Positions 11,901 to 25,375 of a stretch of DNA of 64,000 nt are shown here, piece after piece; within the stretch, counting starts at the first letter, position 1; each line of letters begins with the position of its first letter. The DNA comes from Biscogniauxia marginata (taxonomy: Eukaryota > Ascomycota > Sordariomycetes > Xylariales > Xylariaceae): positions 434,001-498,000 of the forward strand of contig MU404067.1 in the NCBI GenBank assembly GCA_022695795.1. The letters are read 5' to 3'. The translations under genes and the position numbers were made by a program. The notes beneath the pieces are model-generated. The model had not been told where the DNA came from. It saw only the letters and a program-made list of their open reading frames with translations, and ran no database searches.

Positions 11901-13320
11901 CTCGGGGACTGATAGAAGACCAATGCAGTGCCTAGGTAGAGCATGAAAGCCTGGTTGGTATTCGTGAAGACCTTGCCGGTCTTCTCGGTTTCGGCAGCCA
12001 TAATCTTCATAGCCTTCCTCATAAGCTCGACATTACTTTCGTGTTCTTCGAGATGTTGGTAATACTCTCCCATCAACCGATGCGCAAGCAATGAGTTAGT
12101 GGTCGAGATACCCTCCGTCATCATCAAAAGTCTGTCCTCGTCGGTGTACGGTATAACAGAAGTCGGTGCGCCACCGTCTTCATCGTCTTCGCTTTCAGCA
12201 TTATCATCGTCATCATCACCAGTAGTCTGTGTCGGAGCCGCAGTTTCACTTGGTTTCTTGGGAAACGGTGAGAAGTCGCTCGTCATGAACCCGGTTAAAA
12301 CCCTATAAAGGTCGCTGTCTGGAAAATGGGAACAATATTCGTTAAGAACATTGACATCCCAATCTTTGATTTCCTTGCAGTCTTGCCATTCGATGGCGAT
12401 GTCCCAGGCAAGCTTGAAAGGGTGCTTGATTATGACCATATCGTTGGCCAGCTTCTGTACCACATTAAATTCGGCAGCTTTTTCTGCCGCTGGTGTGACG
12501 AGAAGGCGGTCATATCTAAATTGTAGTAGTTTTTCCTCATATTGACGCCGTATATCGTCGTCGTGGACCCACAATGTGAGCTGCTCGTATATTTCACCAA
12601 GCCTGCTTTGGCACAAAACCTCCCTATTGACCTCCAGAGTGACCTCGGCGATCCTAGCTCCAAGCCTGGTGCGTCGCTCACCGATAAGAGTGTTAATACG
12701 CTTCTTCTCGTCAACCTCGAGTATCTGTGCAATTGTCTCGTACGTCTTTGCAGGATGCGGCACTCGACCTTCCAGTGCTGGGTAGATGGGACTGTCGGGG
12801 AGGATAAGGTTCAAAGCTTGAATGTACTGAGCTCGATCACCCTGGGAACGGGCAAAATCAATGAACTTATCGACGACATCTTGACATTTATACATATCAT
12901 TAGCGTCCCTGAAAAGCTCGGCGAGCTTCAGGGCCGCATGTTGGTATTTCTGTAGGGCCCTGGGGCCCTGCTTCTCATAGAGCTTGATTAGACCTTGCCA
13001 GGCTTGTGCGTCAGAGCGAATCTCTGTCGCCCTCTTGTATGCAGCTTCGGCCAGATCCGGCTGACTCTTCTTGTCCAGAGCAAAGGCCTTGAACACATAA
13101 CTAGACAGGCGAATGGCTTGGTTAGTCTAAAGCAAAGGCGGTGTACCATTTATGGTGCCAGAGTAGCAAGAGGATCGTGAGACTGGGCCGGGGGTACTTG
13201 CGCTTGGTAGTTCTTGGGGTCTCTGTCGATGACATTTTCAGCCTGTGTCAAGGCCTCGTCCCATTTCTGTTGACGAATGGCATCATTGATGGCCTTTAGC
13301 GAGGCCTTGATACTCGCCAT
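8957..13320 (-). CDS. SKI3: Ski3, TPR scaffold of the Ski complex
   Basis: Exon 1 is 13320-13202 and exon 2 is 13100-8957, giving 1420 aa. The protein is a long array of TPR helices, including clear units such as AWQGLIKLYEKQG, AYSSLGIYYADYAKD, AWTNLGTLALLQNDLQLA and AHAWLGQGFVALLYGD. Length and TPR content fit Ski3 (TTC37), which joins Ski2 helicase and Ski8 in feeding mRNA to the cytoplasmic exosome for 3'-5' decay. An acidic linker (DDDDDNAESEDDEDGG) sits about a quarter of the way in. The intron (13201-13101) begins GCAAGT and ends CTGTCTAG, with an ACTAAC branch point 18 nt before the acceptor. The nearby GT donor would put exon 2 out of frame, so this looks like a GC-AG intron; it restores NYQAYVFKAF, the expected first TPR. 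An in-frame alternative (GTACCC donor, TTTAG acceptor) would destroy the branch point. Confidence 0.9.
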
Positions 13321-14192
13321 GTTGGGACGGTTGCATGAGGGATGCTGAAATGGTCATGTCTTGAGATAAGAGGAATTTACACGTGCAGCGTCGTCATTTC
13401 ATCATTGCTGCTGGGTTGGACCCAGCGGATCTTTGTCGTCCAATTTCTTAAGAGAGCGGGAGTGGCAGAAATACAACGGCAAAATACCGGATTATGAAAT
13501 GCAGTGTAGGTACAAAGTACATCTGCAGTTAGTTGTCCGGGGAATCTTCGGGTTGAAGCCCGCTACATGCGCTAGCGGCACGGACCAATAGCAGTGGAGG
13601 GCCTGGCCCGCTTGATTCTCGGGATATCTTTGGCAGATCTCCGTGACGCGTTGCCATCGTTAGTTTAGTACTACTACCTCGTAAGTGGACCGGAGAGCTA
13701 CAAGATTCCGGTGGGGAATCGTCATCTCATCCATCAACTCCGGTTCTTGGGACTTACACAGTCGCGTAGGTGAACGACAGACAATTAATGGTCAGCTGCG
13801 AAATCTTTGGATTTATATATGCAGCACATTCCTCTCTATTCTTTTTTCCCTTTATCCTCCCCTTGCCCTATTTTCTTGAGCTCTACTCCAAATACCTTTT
13901 TACTCCTGAATTAAGAGTCTTCTCTATCCAGTCTTTTGGGATATCTGTTCGTCTTGTTTCCCTCAGCTCATGCAACTTGTTACCTATTACCTAGTTGCTA
14001 GACCAAAGACGCTGGGAGGTCCATGTACAGACCGTGGACGTCACCGTTGTTTCTAGCTCTGAGCCAATAGCATAGATATATATACAACCTGAACATCCTC
14101 CTCTCCGCCTCCTCGACCTCCTGCCTGCCTCCCTTGCTGCTGCCAGAACTCGCATTCGAACGGATTCGAATCTCCGACGGGACAAGTTTGCC
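13321..14192. promoter_or_regulatory. Shared divergent promoter region of Ski3 and the GH5 gene
   Basis: About 870 bp separate the two divergent ATGs, so both promoters must lie here. A TATATATA-like stretch lies near 14075-14085, about 110 bp before the GH5 start. No other element can be named from sequence alone. Confidence 0.45.
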
Positions 14193-16620
14193 ATGGCTCC
14201 TCTCCGCCTGACTATTGAGGATGGCAAATTTCGTGACGCTAATGGCAGACATGTCTTGCTAAGGGGTATCAATGTCGCAGGCGACGCCAAATTCCCTAGT
14301 CAGCCCGATGTCCCTTCCCATATCGCCGACGATTTCTTTGACGGCGATGGTGTCAAGTTCCATGAGCGACCATTTCGGAAAGAAGATGCACACATCCACT
14401 TCTCTCGCTTAAAGCGCTGTGGCTATAACACCATCCGGTATATCTTCACCTGGGAGGCTATCGAGGCTGCCGGCCCGGGATTGTACGACGAGGAGTGGAT
14501 TCAGCACACCATCGATGTCTTAAGGATAGCCAAAGAATATGGCTTCTACATTTATATGGACCCGCATCAGGACGTGGTTAGTAGTTTAAAATACCAGGTA
14601 TTACACTCGGCCCCCCACGCTGACTCTCTATCCAACAGTGGTCACGATACTGCGGCGGATCCGGCGCTCCCATGTGGACGGTCTATGCCTGTGGACTAAA
14701 TCCCCAGAGCTTCGCTGCTACCGAGGCTGCTATAGTACACAACACCTACCCCGAGCCCGAGAAGTTCCCCAAGATGATCTGGTCCACCAATTACTACAGA
14801 TTAGCTGCCGCGACTATTTTTACATTCTTCTTCGCCGGTCGAGACTTCGCGCCAAAGTGTATAATCAACGGCATGAACATTCAGGACTACCTCCAAGGCC
14901 ACTTTATGAGTGCTTGTGCGCATCTTGCTAAGCGCATACACGAAGCTGGAGATATCGAGAACGACATTGTTTTTGGGTGGGAGAGTTTAAACGAACCTAA
15001 CAGGGGAATGCTTGGACACGCCGACTTGAGCGTGATTCCAAACGAGCAGAAGCTAAAGAAAGGCACCTGCCCAACCCTCTGGCAGAGCATATTGACGGGA
15101 TCTGGTCGAGCATGTGAAATTGACTCCTGGGATATGGGGGGTCTAGGCCCTTACAAAGTCGGCCGCATACTTATCGACCCTCATGGCGAGATGGCCTGGT
15201 TGCCAAGCGACTATGACGATTCGAGATACGGCTGGAAGCGTGATCCCGGATGGAAGCTGGGTGAATGCATCTGGGCCCAGCATGGAGTGTGGGATACGTC
15301 AAGCGATGTACTTTTGAAGAAAAACTATTTTGAGAAGCATCCAAAGACCGGTGAGACCTTGGAATATCACCACTTCACCAACACATACTTCATGGATTTT
15401 TACCGATACTACCGGGATACTATCAGATCCATCCATAAGGACGCCATTATACTGTGCCAGCCTCCGGTACTGGAAATACCCCCAAGCATTAAGGGCACGG
15501 AAGATGATGATCCCAATATGGTATACGCACCACATTATTACGACGGAATCACGCTGATGACCAAGAAATGGAACCGAACGTGGAATGTCGATGTTTTTGG
15601 TGTCCTTCGTGGCCGGTATCTCCATCCTGCATTCGCTATTAAGATCGGGGAGACGGCGATTCGAAATTCGTTTAAGGAACAGCTAACAGCCATAAGGAAG
15701 GAAGGCCAAGACTACATGGGGAATCATCCCTGTGTACTGACCGAATTCGGAATACCATACGATATGGATGACAAGTTTGCCTACAAGACAGGCGATTACT
15801 CGAGCCAATCTGCTGCTATGGATGCTAATCACTTTGCTGTGGAGGGTTCGGTGATGGATGGTTATTCATTATGGTTGTACTCGGCGACGGTAAGATACGT
15901 CGTAATCTCAATCCGACTACCTTGTTGCTAACCGCTATGCTCTCTTAGAATGACCATGAAAGGGGCGACTTGTGGAATGGTGAGGACTTGTCCATCTTCT
16001 CAGTGGATGATCAAAGTCTGCCAGTGTCTCCACTTCCCCGAACTTCGTCAAGCCTCTTGAAGACAACTACATCTACTTCCGCTTCCACTTCTCGACCAGA
16101 GACCGAGGATGAAACCACAGTCACGCCCGGCAATCTGAAGCGTACTCTTACGAATCCCTCGATCTCGTCAACACAATCAAATCGAAATCCTGAACTGACG
16201 AACACCCCTGGATATCGTGCGGCAGAAGCTTACGTCCGACCAGCACCGATTACCACGAATGGTTCCATCATTGATTACGGGTTCGATCTCAAAACTTGCG
16301 AGTTTACCTTGAATATCCAAGGGACCCAGATCTCATCAGAGGACATAATCACGACTATTTTCCTCCCAGAGTACCATTTTCCAAAAGAGCAATGCAACGT
16401 TGTAGTCAGCTCTGGCAAGTGGGAAATTAGTACTGATGATGAAGAACGAGTGTGGATCCAGAAGCTCCGATGGTGGCATGGTGAAGGGACGCAAACCCTT
16501 AGAGTGACGGGTATAGTACGACCGCACAACGCCCTGGCAGGAACAGCTGAAGAGGCGGGATATCTAGAGCAATGCCAGCAATCTTACGGCGTGGACTTGA
16601 ATAACTGTAACGTAATGTAG
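14193..16620 (+). CDS. EGH1: GH5_12 steryl/ceramide beta-glucosidase (Egh1-like)
   Basis: Exons are 14193-14576, 14639-15889 and 15949-16620, giving 768 aa; both introns (62 and 59 nt) have CTGAC/CTAAC branch points. The N-terminus (GRHVLLRGINVAGDAKFP) is the typical GH5 first strand. The catalytic acid/base is in ESLNEPNRG (about E247) and the nucleophile in CVLTEFGIP (about E497). The absence of a signal peptide, the length and the long C-terminal beta-type domain after a Ser/Thr-rich linker fit subfamily GH5_12, whose members (S. cerevisiae Egh1, Cryptococcus EGCrP2/Sgl1) hydrolyse ergosteryl-glucoside or glucosylceramide inside the cell. I infer sterylglucoside turnover; assignment between sterol and ceramide substrate is less sure. 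The start has a good context (GCCATGGCT). Confidence 0.9.
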
Positions 16621-18915
16621 AGAGATTAGATGTCATTCTTGGTTTGGCCACGGTCACAGCAACACAGGTGGTCTGTAAGGCTAAACGAGCGTGTCAGGAT
16701 CCGCAGTAATCACTCTTTAATAGCGGCGAGACACTAGTTAGAATAACGAACTTCATGAGTGACGCCGATGATAAGAGTGCCTTGACGTGACTTGAAAACT
16801 GGCTATGCGGATCATAACCGCCTGCTATTAACCTTCCGATCTGCAAGGCACATGGCACAGGACGGGCTTCCAGGGACCAGCCGCATGTGGACCAATCAGG
16901 GACGAGTAAGACACCAAACGAGAAGGGAATCGGAAAGAGAAGATGCAGTGAGACGCGAGTAAGTGTGACCCTACCTATCATACAGTAGCTCAAGTAGAGG
17001 GTAGACAATTTCACCAACGGACAAATCATGGGTGTTGGTATGCACTGGCATTGCAGGCTCAATCAATTAGCAACGCATTTTCCAATTCGCAAGACGACTG
17101 ACTACCTGTCTGTCTAACTTGATCGCGAACAACTAGTTAAACAGAACAGGTTGAGTTTGACAGGTTAGCATAACCCCCTCTCAGACAACATCTGGTATAC
17201 GTTAGGTAGATCAGACTACTCTATGGAGTTTGGTGTCGGTTCCAAGCCGGCCTTGCACAACATCGACGGAATAGCGTATGTAAGCCTACTATGCAACGAG
17301 TTGTGGTGTATATGTTGCTTCAGCAGCTTTACATTCGATCTTTTTTTTTTCTTTTTTTTTTCTTTCGAAGGATCGCAAATGCGAGGTCAGCCACTCAAAA
17401 AGCAACACTAACATTAGAAGCGCGCTTAAGTTACTATACGTCGAATCGACCTATCAGACTTTAGCTAGGTTACTTAAGGATCGGGACCAGCGATGCAAGC
17501 TGCAGGCTGGGGGCGATTCAATGTGTGTCTTAGATGTGTACCTGGATATAATAAGGACGTATGTATGTATGTATGTATGTATGCACATGTGTAGGTACAT
17601 ATGTGGTCAGCGAAATAAACAATGCGACTGTGTCGTAGTGCGATTGGATATGAGAATCGGGTTGGAATTATCGCAAACTACCTAGGTATATAAATCAATC
17701 GCCTTGTGTTTTATTAGTATTGAGCGCCGAGTTGCGCACTTGCGGTGTTGTGATGCTTGGGTCTCTTGACCTCTTAATGTTGATTATTAAATTTATGTAA
17801 CACCTAATAGTGGACCTACAGGTAAGTATAATTGATATAGACGAGTTTACTGTTCAAGGCGAGTATAATAGTTGCTGAGGTGGGTCCACTGTTGTAAGTA
17901 CCTAGGTCCATACGTATGAAGGTTCCAATTCTCTACTGCTATTACATATAGATGCATATATGTATGCACATATGTATAAGACAAAGAATATCATATGTAG
18001 CTAAACATTACAAGTATTATTCAATTACTCGTGGCCCAGTTAGTATACATACAGTGGGATTTTACTGTGCAGAGGTAGCGTTAGATACGTACATAATCCG
18101 TACATGTACAAGACCTATAACAGTGCTAGTGGATGGAGACGGGCCTACTTGCGTGCGTGTGTCCACGTCGTATCGGGGGGGCATGTCGTTTCATGCCGCT
18201 CCGCCTTCTTGGCTTTCACACGTCCTACTCCATCCCCATTCGTCAGCTTGCCTTGGAGCGGAAAAGACCACGGGCAAAGAACAAGTCGACGCAGAAAACG
18301 AAACAAACCCGAATTCGCAGCCCAACACCCACCGTCCGCCAGCTAGCCACTAGCCTTTAGTCACTTGCTTCCATGCTTAGGCCATCATCCTCTCGCCCAA
18401 ACTAGAGCGCGGGAAGCACACGGAGCGACGCTCTTGGCGAACTGCTCTCGAGCCATCGTTAAGCGCGTAGCCGCCCACCACCTTCGAGCCGAACGGGCGC
18501 TAATTCCACGACATACGATAGCCCGCTGGCGTTCACGCAGACAACCGGATGCTCTGCTGCTGGTCATGGTCCCCCGCCATTGCCGTCATTGTGCCATGAT
18601 CGGGATTGGCCACAAGACCCAAAGAGACTATAGGCCCGAGACTTAACTCGATCCGACCTGTCGTTATCCCACCTTGGTCTCGAGGCCGGTCGCCTCGATA
18701 GCGATATTGTCCACCCTCTTTACCTGTATATACATCGAATCTACCGTCGAACTGCTTCTGTTAATTAGCAGCTCGAGTCGCTACGCAACCTGTCTTTCTC
18801 CCCCGTGCTCTGTCCGCCTCCCAACCCGGACAAACCCGACCTTCGTACGATTGCGGCCGCTCCTTGACCACGACAGCAGTCCACCGGTGGCGGCGGGCCG
18901 TCTTAGCTGCCCAAC
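16621..18915. other. Long intergenic region upstream of Bck1
   Basis: About 2.3 kb with only small, poorly conserved ORFs. It includes a (TATG)n microsatellite near 17561-17584, a TACCTAGGTA palindrome at 17679 and several Y-rich tracts. The last 600-800 bp are GC-richer and are probably the Bck1 leader and promoter, with several upstream ATGs. Confidence 0.45.
17561..17584. repeat. (TATG)n microsatellite
   Basis: Six perfect or near-perfect TATG units lie in intergenic DNA. Confidence 0.8.
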
Positions 18916-21900
18916 ATGTATCCAAACACACAGAGAGATCCCGCGCGGCCGTTTCAGGTCCCCCCGCCGCCTCCCATGTCTCCACCTGTTCAAGGACAGG
19001 TGAACAACATGATGAACCTGAACATCCCTCCGCCCCCTCCACGATACCCAGGTGCGCCATCGGCTGCTAACAGCGTACTTCTACCTCCGCCGCCCGGGCC
19101 TCCACCCAACAGCGCGCTCGGCCCGCAGCCACCGTGGCAGGGGAGTTGGGGCCGAACTTATGATGGGCGCACCGGCTTTCACATACCCCCTCCGCCCGCT
19201 GGTGGCCCGGTAGCGGCCTATAACCCAAAGCTACACCACCAGGCTTCGAGCAATACTCTGAACATACCCCCTCCCCCACCCCCGACGAACGACCACGGCT
19301 CAGGGACATACAGGCCCGGAAACGACAATGAAGCTATGGTATCTGCGACGTACATCCCGGGGAGCGACACCTATGGGGAGGGCGTTGGCATACCGGGTTT
19401 CTTTCCTGAAGACTCGACATATTCGGTCACCACCCAGGGTTCTTGGCCGAGCCAGACTGGGTCTAGCAGTACCGCAAACACGACACCGGCCGATGATGCT
19501 AGCCGTGGCGGCCTATACGCCAACGCCGTCAAAAACAGGATGACGTCAACAACCTCGAATGCCACCAGCTCGCACTCCGAAATACCTCCCGAGATGGCAG
19601 CAAAATGGCCGTTAGACCATGTGCTACTGTGGTTGGCTGCGAACTCCTTCTCCAAAGACTGGCAAGAAACGTTTAAGGCACTGAATATCCACGGGGCCCG
19701 TTTCCTTGAGCTCGGTAGCCAACGAGGCGGGCGGGGGAATTTCGGCATGATGCACCAGCAGGTCTATCCACGACTAGCACAAGAATGCACAAATAGCGGC
19801 ACTGGGTGGGATCCCGGGCGAGAGAGGGAAGAAGGCAAGAGAATGCGCCGTCATATTCGAAGTATGGTTACCGGGAAACCCCTAGAAATGTCCAAGGCAC
19901 AACCTGCCCATGCCAGGAAAGAGTCTATTAGTGGCTCGCAGCCACAGAGTACAGGCACAGATGTAGAGTCCCCAAACACTCCTATCAAGGCCAATGGACC
20001 AGGGACTACCGCGCGGAGATTTTCGCAAACCAGATCTACGACGATGCCCAACCTGAATGGTACGATGGCTTCGGAATCAAACCATCGAGCCATGCTGAAG
20101 AATATCGATATCGAGAGCAGTCGCAAAATGAGCCCCAGCAGTAGCGAGTTCGGAGACTCTAGCTTGAGAAGGCAGAGCCCCGCCGGCAGCCCAAAGCTGG
20201 CGTCTGCGCTATTCCCCCCTTCTTCTTCACCTTCGAGTAGATATGCCAGTCACAAATCTAGAAATAGTACTGACTCGGTCTCTTCGAGCGCAGCGATATA
20301 CGGCTCCGGGGTACCACCCGAGGCTAGTCAGCTTCTTCGGAACGCCCAAAACGGCAGCGGTATCGGTGATATGATCTATACAAGCCGCGGCGATGCCCGG
20401 CGACTAGGTGGTGAGACCAACCGGCTTTCACCTTTGGATCCTAACGACCGGATGGCTGGCCCCGAGCCTACATCGGCCAAGGACCACAAGAGCTTCCTGG
20501 GATTTTTGAAGAGAAAGCACAAACAGAGAGAGGATTCCGACGGAGATTCACCTACGAGTCCGAATCTAAGACGATATGGGGATAGCTCACTCGATCGACT
20601 ACCAGAACCTATACAGGACTCGGCACCGACATTCAGGCAAAAGACTTCGAATATTACGAGGGTATTTATTCTGGTGACGATGGACGGTTGGAACTATCGA
20701 ATGTGTGACGTGACAAATTGCGATTCAGCCGCTGACCTGCGTGCCAACATCTGTATGAACCTGGGTCTTCCAGATCCAGATGTGCTCCAGATCTACTTGA
20801 CCGAGTTGGGGCGCGCAACACATGAGGAGGCATTGGAGGACCAGAGTCTGTGGATCCACAAGCGCAACAAGGGTGACTCTAACGGGTCTTTGAAGCTTCT
20901 CATTAAAGTTGGTGGTACTGGAAATGAGAGTACGAATATTCCGTCATTGTTACTACCCAGCAGTATAGATGGAGATCGTTTTGGTGGGCAGCGACTGAGG
21001 TCGAGCTCTTCACCGCCCACCTCAAGAACCAACACCATCACAGGCGAATCTCAACTCAACGATGACCAACGGGCTGCAAAAGCCAACGAATATCGAGCCG
21101 AAATAGAAAACAAACAGGCGGCATACCTCGCCAAGAGAAAGCAAGCACTCAAGGAGTCATCACCACAGGAAGGGTCTCCTTTGATCGGAATTGTTGGTAG
21201 GAATGTGGACTTCGATCAGCCACGCACTTCTCCCTACGAGGATAAGAAACAGGACAACCTCCTCCCACAGAGACGAGCTCCTGCGCCACCGGGTGTCGAG
21301 ACTGCTACACTGATCAAGGCAAACTCTCTAAGTAGGAAGACAGGCCATAACATGAAGCCGTCCCAAGGAAGCCTTGACGGTGTCCCCAGCCCCAGGAGAC
21401 CAGCAACATCTACGGGTTCCAGTGAAGCAAATCAGGACCCGTCGCAAAAACGACCAGGCACAGGCACTGCTTCCCCACCGGCCGGATCCGCTCTCGGTGC
21501 TCTAGTGAATATGGGAAGTGCCTGGGGAAGACTTGGACGACCCTCCGCTGCTGCAGTGCAACAGCGTCCCGTGTCGCCTAATCAAGCCAACCCAGGAACC
21601 GCTGGCGGAGCGGACTATATGGAACAACGAGGTAAGGGAGCAATGGCAACCGTTGATTTTGGACACACCGCTTCCGGTCGCAGTAGTCCACGGTCGGCGT
21701 CTGGCTCTCCCGGTTCCCTAACGTGGAGCCGTGGTGATATACCATTCGTCGTGCCGGACTACTCGCCCGGCGGCACCCCAATCCTTGGCAACCGGAATAT
21801 ACCCCAACTTGAGTCAAGTACTAAATTGCGTCAAATAGCACAACGAGCACCTTCACCTGGCGACCTGAGTCCGAGCAGTGCTCACCCTTCTGGCCCCAAT

Positions 21901-23858
21901 ACTGGACCTGAGCAGACTACGGCCAACAAGCGGAAGTCTCACGGTCCCGACGTGGACTTTACGGATACGGATGTTCAATTCTCAAGGCTTACAGAGTCTG
22001 CGGACCGGGACAACGACGACTCAGGTGATGATTCCGATGACGGCCTATTTGCTATTCCTATGCGGGGCAGACAACCGTCGAAGGCGGTGCGGAAGCAGAA
22101 GAGCGTTGAAGACACTGATTCAGATTCCGGTAGCAAGAGGCCCAGCTTAAGACTGAAGACCTCGAGACCGAAAAACCTATCAGTCACGTTTGGCTCTTCG
22201 GGTACTGTCAAGACGCCCGATCTCGAAGACGACGAGGAAAGTGTCAGAAGCGGTCGCCATCGGCGCACGCCGGCAACGCCGGGTTCCGAGCCATGGCAGT
22301 CGGACGACAGCAAAATCAACCGTAGGAAGTCGTTCATCGAGCGGGATGTGTGGGCCAATCGACCACCTCCCGAGGCTCTGTTGAGCAACCTCGACGCTTT
22401 CTTCCCGGAGCTGGATCTAGATCAACCTGTGCTTGATGAAAGCCAATTACAAGAGCCTACATCGCCAGTCTCGCCTATATCGGAACAAGAAGAGGTAGCG
22501 GAAAGTTCTAACGTGAAGGTCGAAATCCAAACTCCGCCTGATACGAGTTCCGAAGGGAAGACATTTTATAATGAAAGCGACACGCTCGGTTCGGACGAAT
22601 CTACACTTAAAGCCCTGGAGCGGCCCATTTCCATTGCTTCGAGCGCACGACGAAGCGTACGGAAGTCTGGTGGGCTCGGTCGCATGAAGTCCATTCGAGA
22701 GGTGGCACGCGGCGCCCATGAAGCGAACAAGCGCTTCACTACATCTTCAGCTGGTGCCGGCGGCCGATCGTCATCCTTAGTTCAGCGTCGCAAGAGCACC
22801 AAGATGTTCGGTGCGAATGTTGTCCAGATTCGTCCAGAAAGAGGATCAATGATCATGCCACAGATCCCCCAAGATGTACTACCGAAGCGGCAGACTACAT
22901 TCCGATGGTTCAAGGGTGAGCTGATCGGTAAGGGGACTTATGGCCGTGTGTATCTTGGCATGAATGCAACTACGGGCGAATTCTTGGCTGTAAAAGAAGT
23001 TGAGGTTAATCCCAAAGCTGCCGGTGGAGACAAAAACAAGATGAAGGAACTTCTCGCCGCTCTGGACCAAGAGATCGACACCATGCAAAACCTTGATCAC
23101 GTCAATATTGTGCAGTATCTTGGCTGCGAGCGTAAGGAGACAAGCATCAGCATATTCCTTGAGTACATTTCTGGTGGCAGTATCGGATCCTGTCTGCGTA
23201 AGCATGGCAAATTTGAGGAACCCGTTGTCAGCTCTCTCACGCGGCAGACGCTTTCAGGTCTCGCATATCTTCATCGTGAAGGTATATTACATCGTGACCT
23301 TAAAGCCGACAATATCCTTTTAGACGTTGATGGCACATGCAAGATCTCGGACTTCGGCATCTCCAAGAAGACCGATAACATCTACGGCAATGACAAGACA
23401 AACTCAATGCAGGGTTCGGTCTTTTGGATGGCGCCTGAGGTTATCCGCTCCCAAGGCGAAGGCTATAGCGCCAAAGTCGACATCTGGAGCTTGGGCTGCG
23501 TGGTGTTGGAGATGTTCGCCGGGCGCAGGCCCTGGAGCAAGGAGGAAGCCGTCGGCGCCATCTACAAGATCGCAAATGGGGAGACGCCGCCCATCACTGA
23601 AGACGTTGCTGATGCTATCAGTCCATACGCGCTAGGTTTCATGCTGGACTGCTTTACTGTGTAAGTTTCGATCCCTGGCTCTGAGATCATACATACAATC
23701 AGAAGGGAGAATTGATATGCTGATGCAACACTTATAGCGACCCGCGAGATCGCCCCACAGCCGAACGCTTGCTTAGACGGCATGAGTTTTGCGCACTGGA
23801 TGACGACTACAATTTCCTCGACACGGAGCTTTATGCTAAGATTCGGGGCACATTCTAG
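18916..23858 (+). CDS. BCK1: Bck1-type MAPKKK of the cell-wall-integrity pathway
   Basis: Exon 1 is 18916-23660 and exon 2 is 23738-23858 (77-nt GTAAGT intron), giving 1621 aa. The N-terminus is proline-rich (repeated PPPPP). A SAM-like helical region follows at about 230-310 (PLDHVLLWLAANSFSKDW), then a Ras-associating/ubiquitin-like region at about 580-680 (RVFILVTMDGWNYRMCDVT), long disordered Ser/Pro linkers, and the kinase domain from about 1334: GKGTYGRVYLG, AVKEVEV, HRDLKADN (about 1458), DFG (about 1478), WMAPE. The intron splits the last kinase subdomain, and exon 2 supplies DPRDRPTAERLL and a short tail. This is the layout of Bck1/Mck1, which activates Mkk1/2 and then Slt2 downstream of protein kinase C. 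The disordered linkers probably carry regulatory phosphosites. Confidence 0.93.
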
Positions 23859-24535
23859 TAGACGAATAGAAGCGCACTGCTAATGCATGAGAGAGCGTAT
23901 ACCGATATAGACTGGGTCCTGTAGGGCAAGTGACTAAGTTGACCTCAGCGCCTACGGATATTATTATTTCACTTCACACACACTATATGAGCGGAGGATT
24001 CTCGGTCATTTCATCGCCTCATCGCAATGTACCAAGAATTAACAGCAATTCAGCGTAGACCATCATCATCATCATCATCATCAACCACTCCTTTAGCATG
24101 GCGTTTATTTCAGGGGCGGTGAGAAAAGGAGAAAGGACACCCTTTTCTGGCTTGCTTTTGTTTTTCCCTTGGATGGAATAGGAGAAGGGTCAGGTCTACT
24201 ACATTTCGCGTGTATGCACCTAGGTATTACCTACCAACCTACAATATAAGCTTTTGGATACCAACAAGCCAAGGGTACCTGGTAGGAAGGATCAGGAAGG
24301 TTCTGCAATTATTTATATTCTTGTAGATAGCTATTAGAGACCGAAAGAAAGATGAAAAAGTGAAATAAATCAATATGGTATGGGTAACTTCCACATCATT
24401 CGGACAGACAAGACAAGTTTCTCTTTTTTTTTTCTTGCGGGGGGAGTGAGTTGTGATTGGTATTATTTGCTCTTTTTAAATACGTGTAGTTACGTCTACG
24501 ACGAGAGATGGGTTGGTAGGGTGGGGTGGAAGTAC

Positions 24536-24558
24536 CTAGGTAGGTAGGTAGGTAGGTA
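24536..24558. repeat. (TAGG)n microsatellite with TACCTAGGTA palindrome
   Basis: Tandem TAGG units directly follow an exact TACCTAGGTA palindrome at 24533-24542. Confidence 0.75.
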
Positions 24559-24866
24559 TGCATAGGGGGATAGAACGAGTAGTCTGGACGGATCGGGGGC
24601 TATTTGTGCTGTGTTGTGTTGTGTTGGTAATTGTCTCCGTCTGCCCTGTGCTGTCCCTTTGCCTGCTAAACTACGTTTTGCAACTGGATGGTTATGTATT
24701 TCGAAAAGGTACTCGCACGATGGAAAGTACAAGACGCTTGAATGTTTTCAATTAGGCATGTTGGGTGGGGTTAAATTGGGTGGTATAGTGATGATACTGC
24801 TTAGGTATGATGGAAACTTGGATAACAAAAGAGATAAAATGGACTAATCGAATTTCTGCTTTCCCC

Positions 24867-24912
24867 TCCCCCCCCCCCCCCCCCCCTTTTTTTTTTCTTT
24901 GTCTTCTTTTTT
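24867..24912. repeat. Poly-C run followed by poly-T
   Basis: Nearly twenty C then about ten T, interrupted and followed by more T-rich sequence. Lengths of such runs are often unreliable in assemblies. Confidence 0.8.
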
Positions 24913-25375
24913 TTTCTCTCTACTTTTTCTCTACTTTTTCTTTTTCCTTCTTATGTATCTCATATCGGGCCACATATCCTCGCATCGTGTACAACGCCCT
25001 CCTACGGTGTGAGGCTTCAGCTTCCCCTGCGCGTCGCCCGCGTGAACGTTGTACTCTCTCCTCCTCCACGCCACTCCCCTTCTCCGGCTCGCAACACCGA
25101 GACCGAGCGGCGTCGGCGCGGGAGAGGTGGAGGTGGACCCCGGTTTGGGTCGGGGTCGGGTTTGGGGCCTTAGTTCTGCTTTGTTGCCGAGTACGGTTAG
25201 GACCGCGGCGATTATGCGTGGTCGCTTGGGGTGGGATGATGGTGAAGCAGGGTATTGCCCCGGGGGAGCGGGGAGTTTCTGGTCAGCGGGTAGGGCTTCA
25301 GTCCTAGTTTTCTGTTTTTTTCTTCTTTTCTTTTCTTTTCTTTTCTTCTTCTATGAGCGCGCGTGTACGTGTATA

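Noticed and set aside
24807..25307. 166-codon plus-strand frame
   Set aside because: It runs through a poly-C/poly-T tract whose length is uncertain, and the product is low-complexity.
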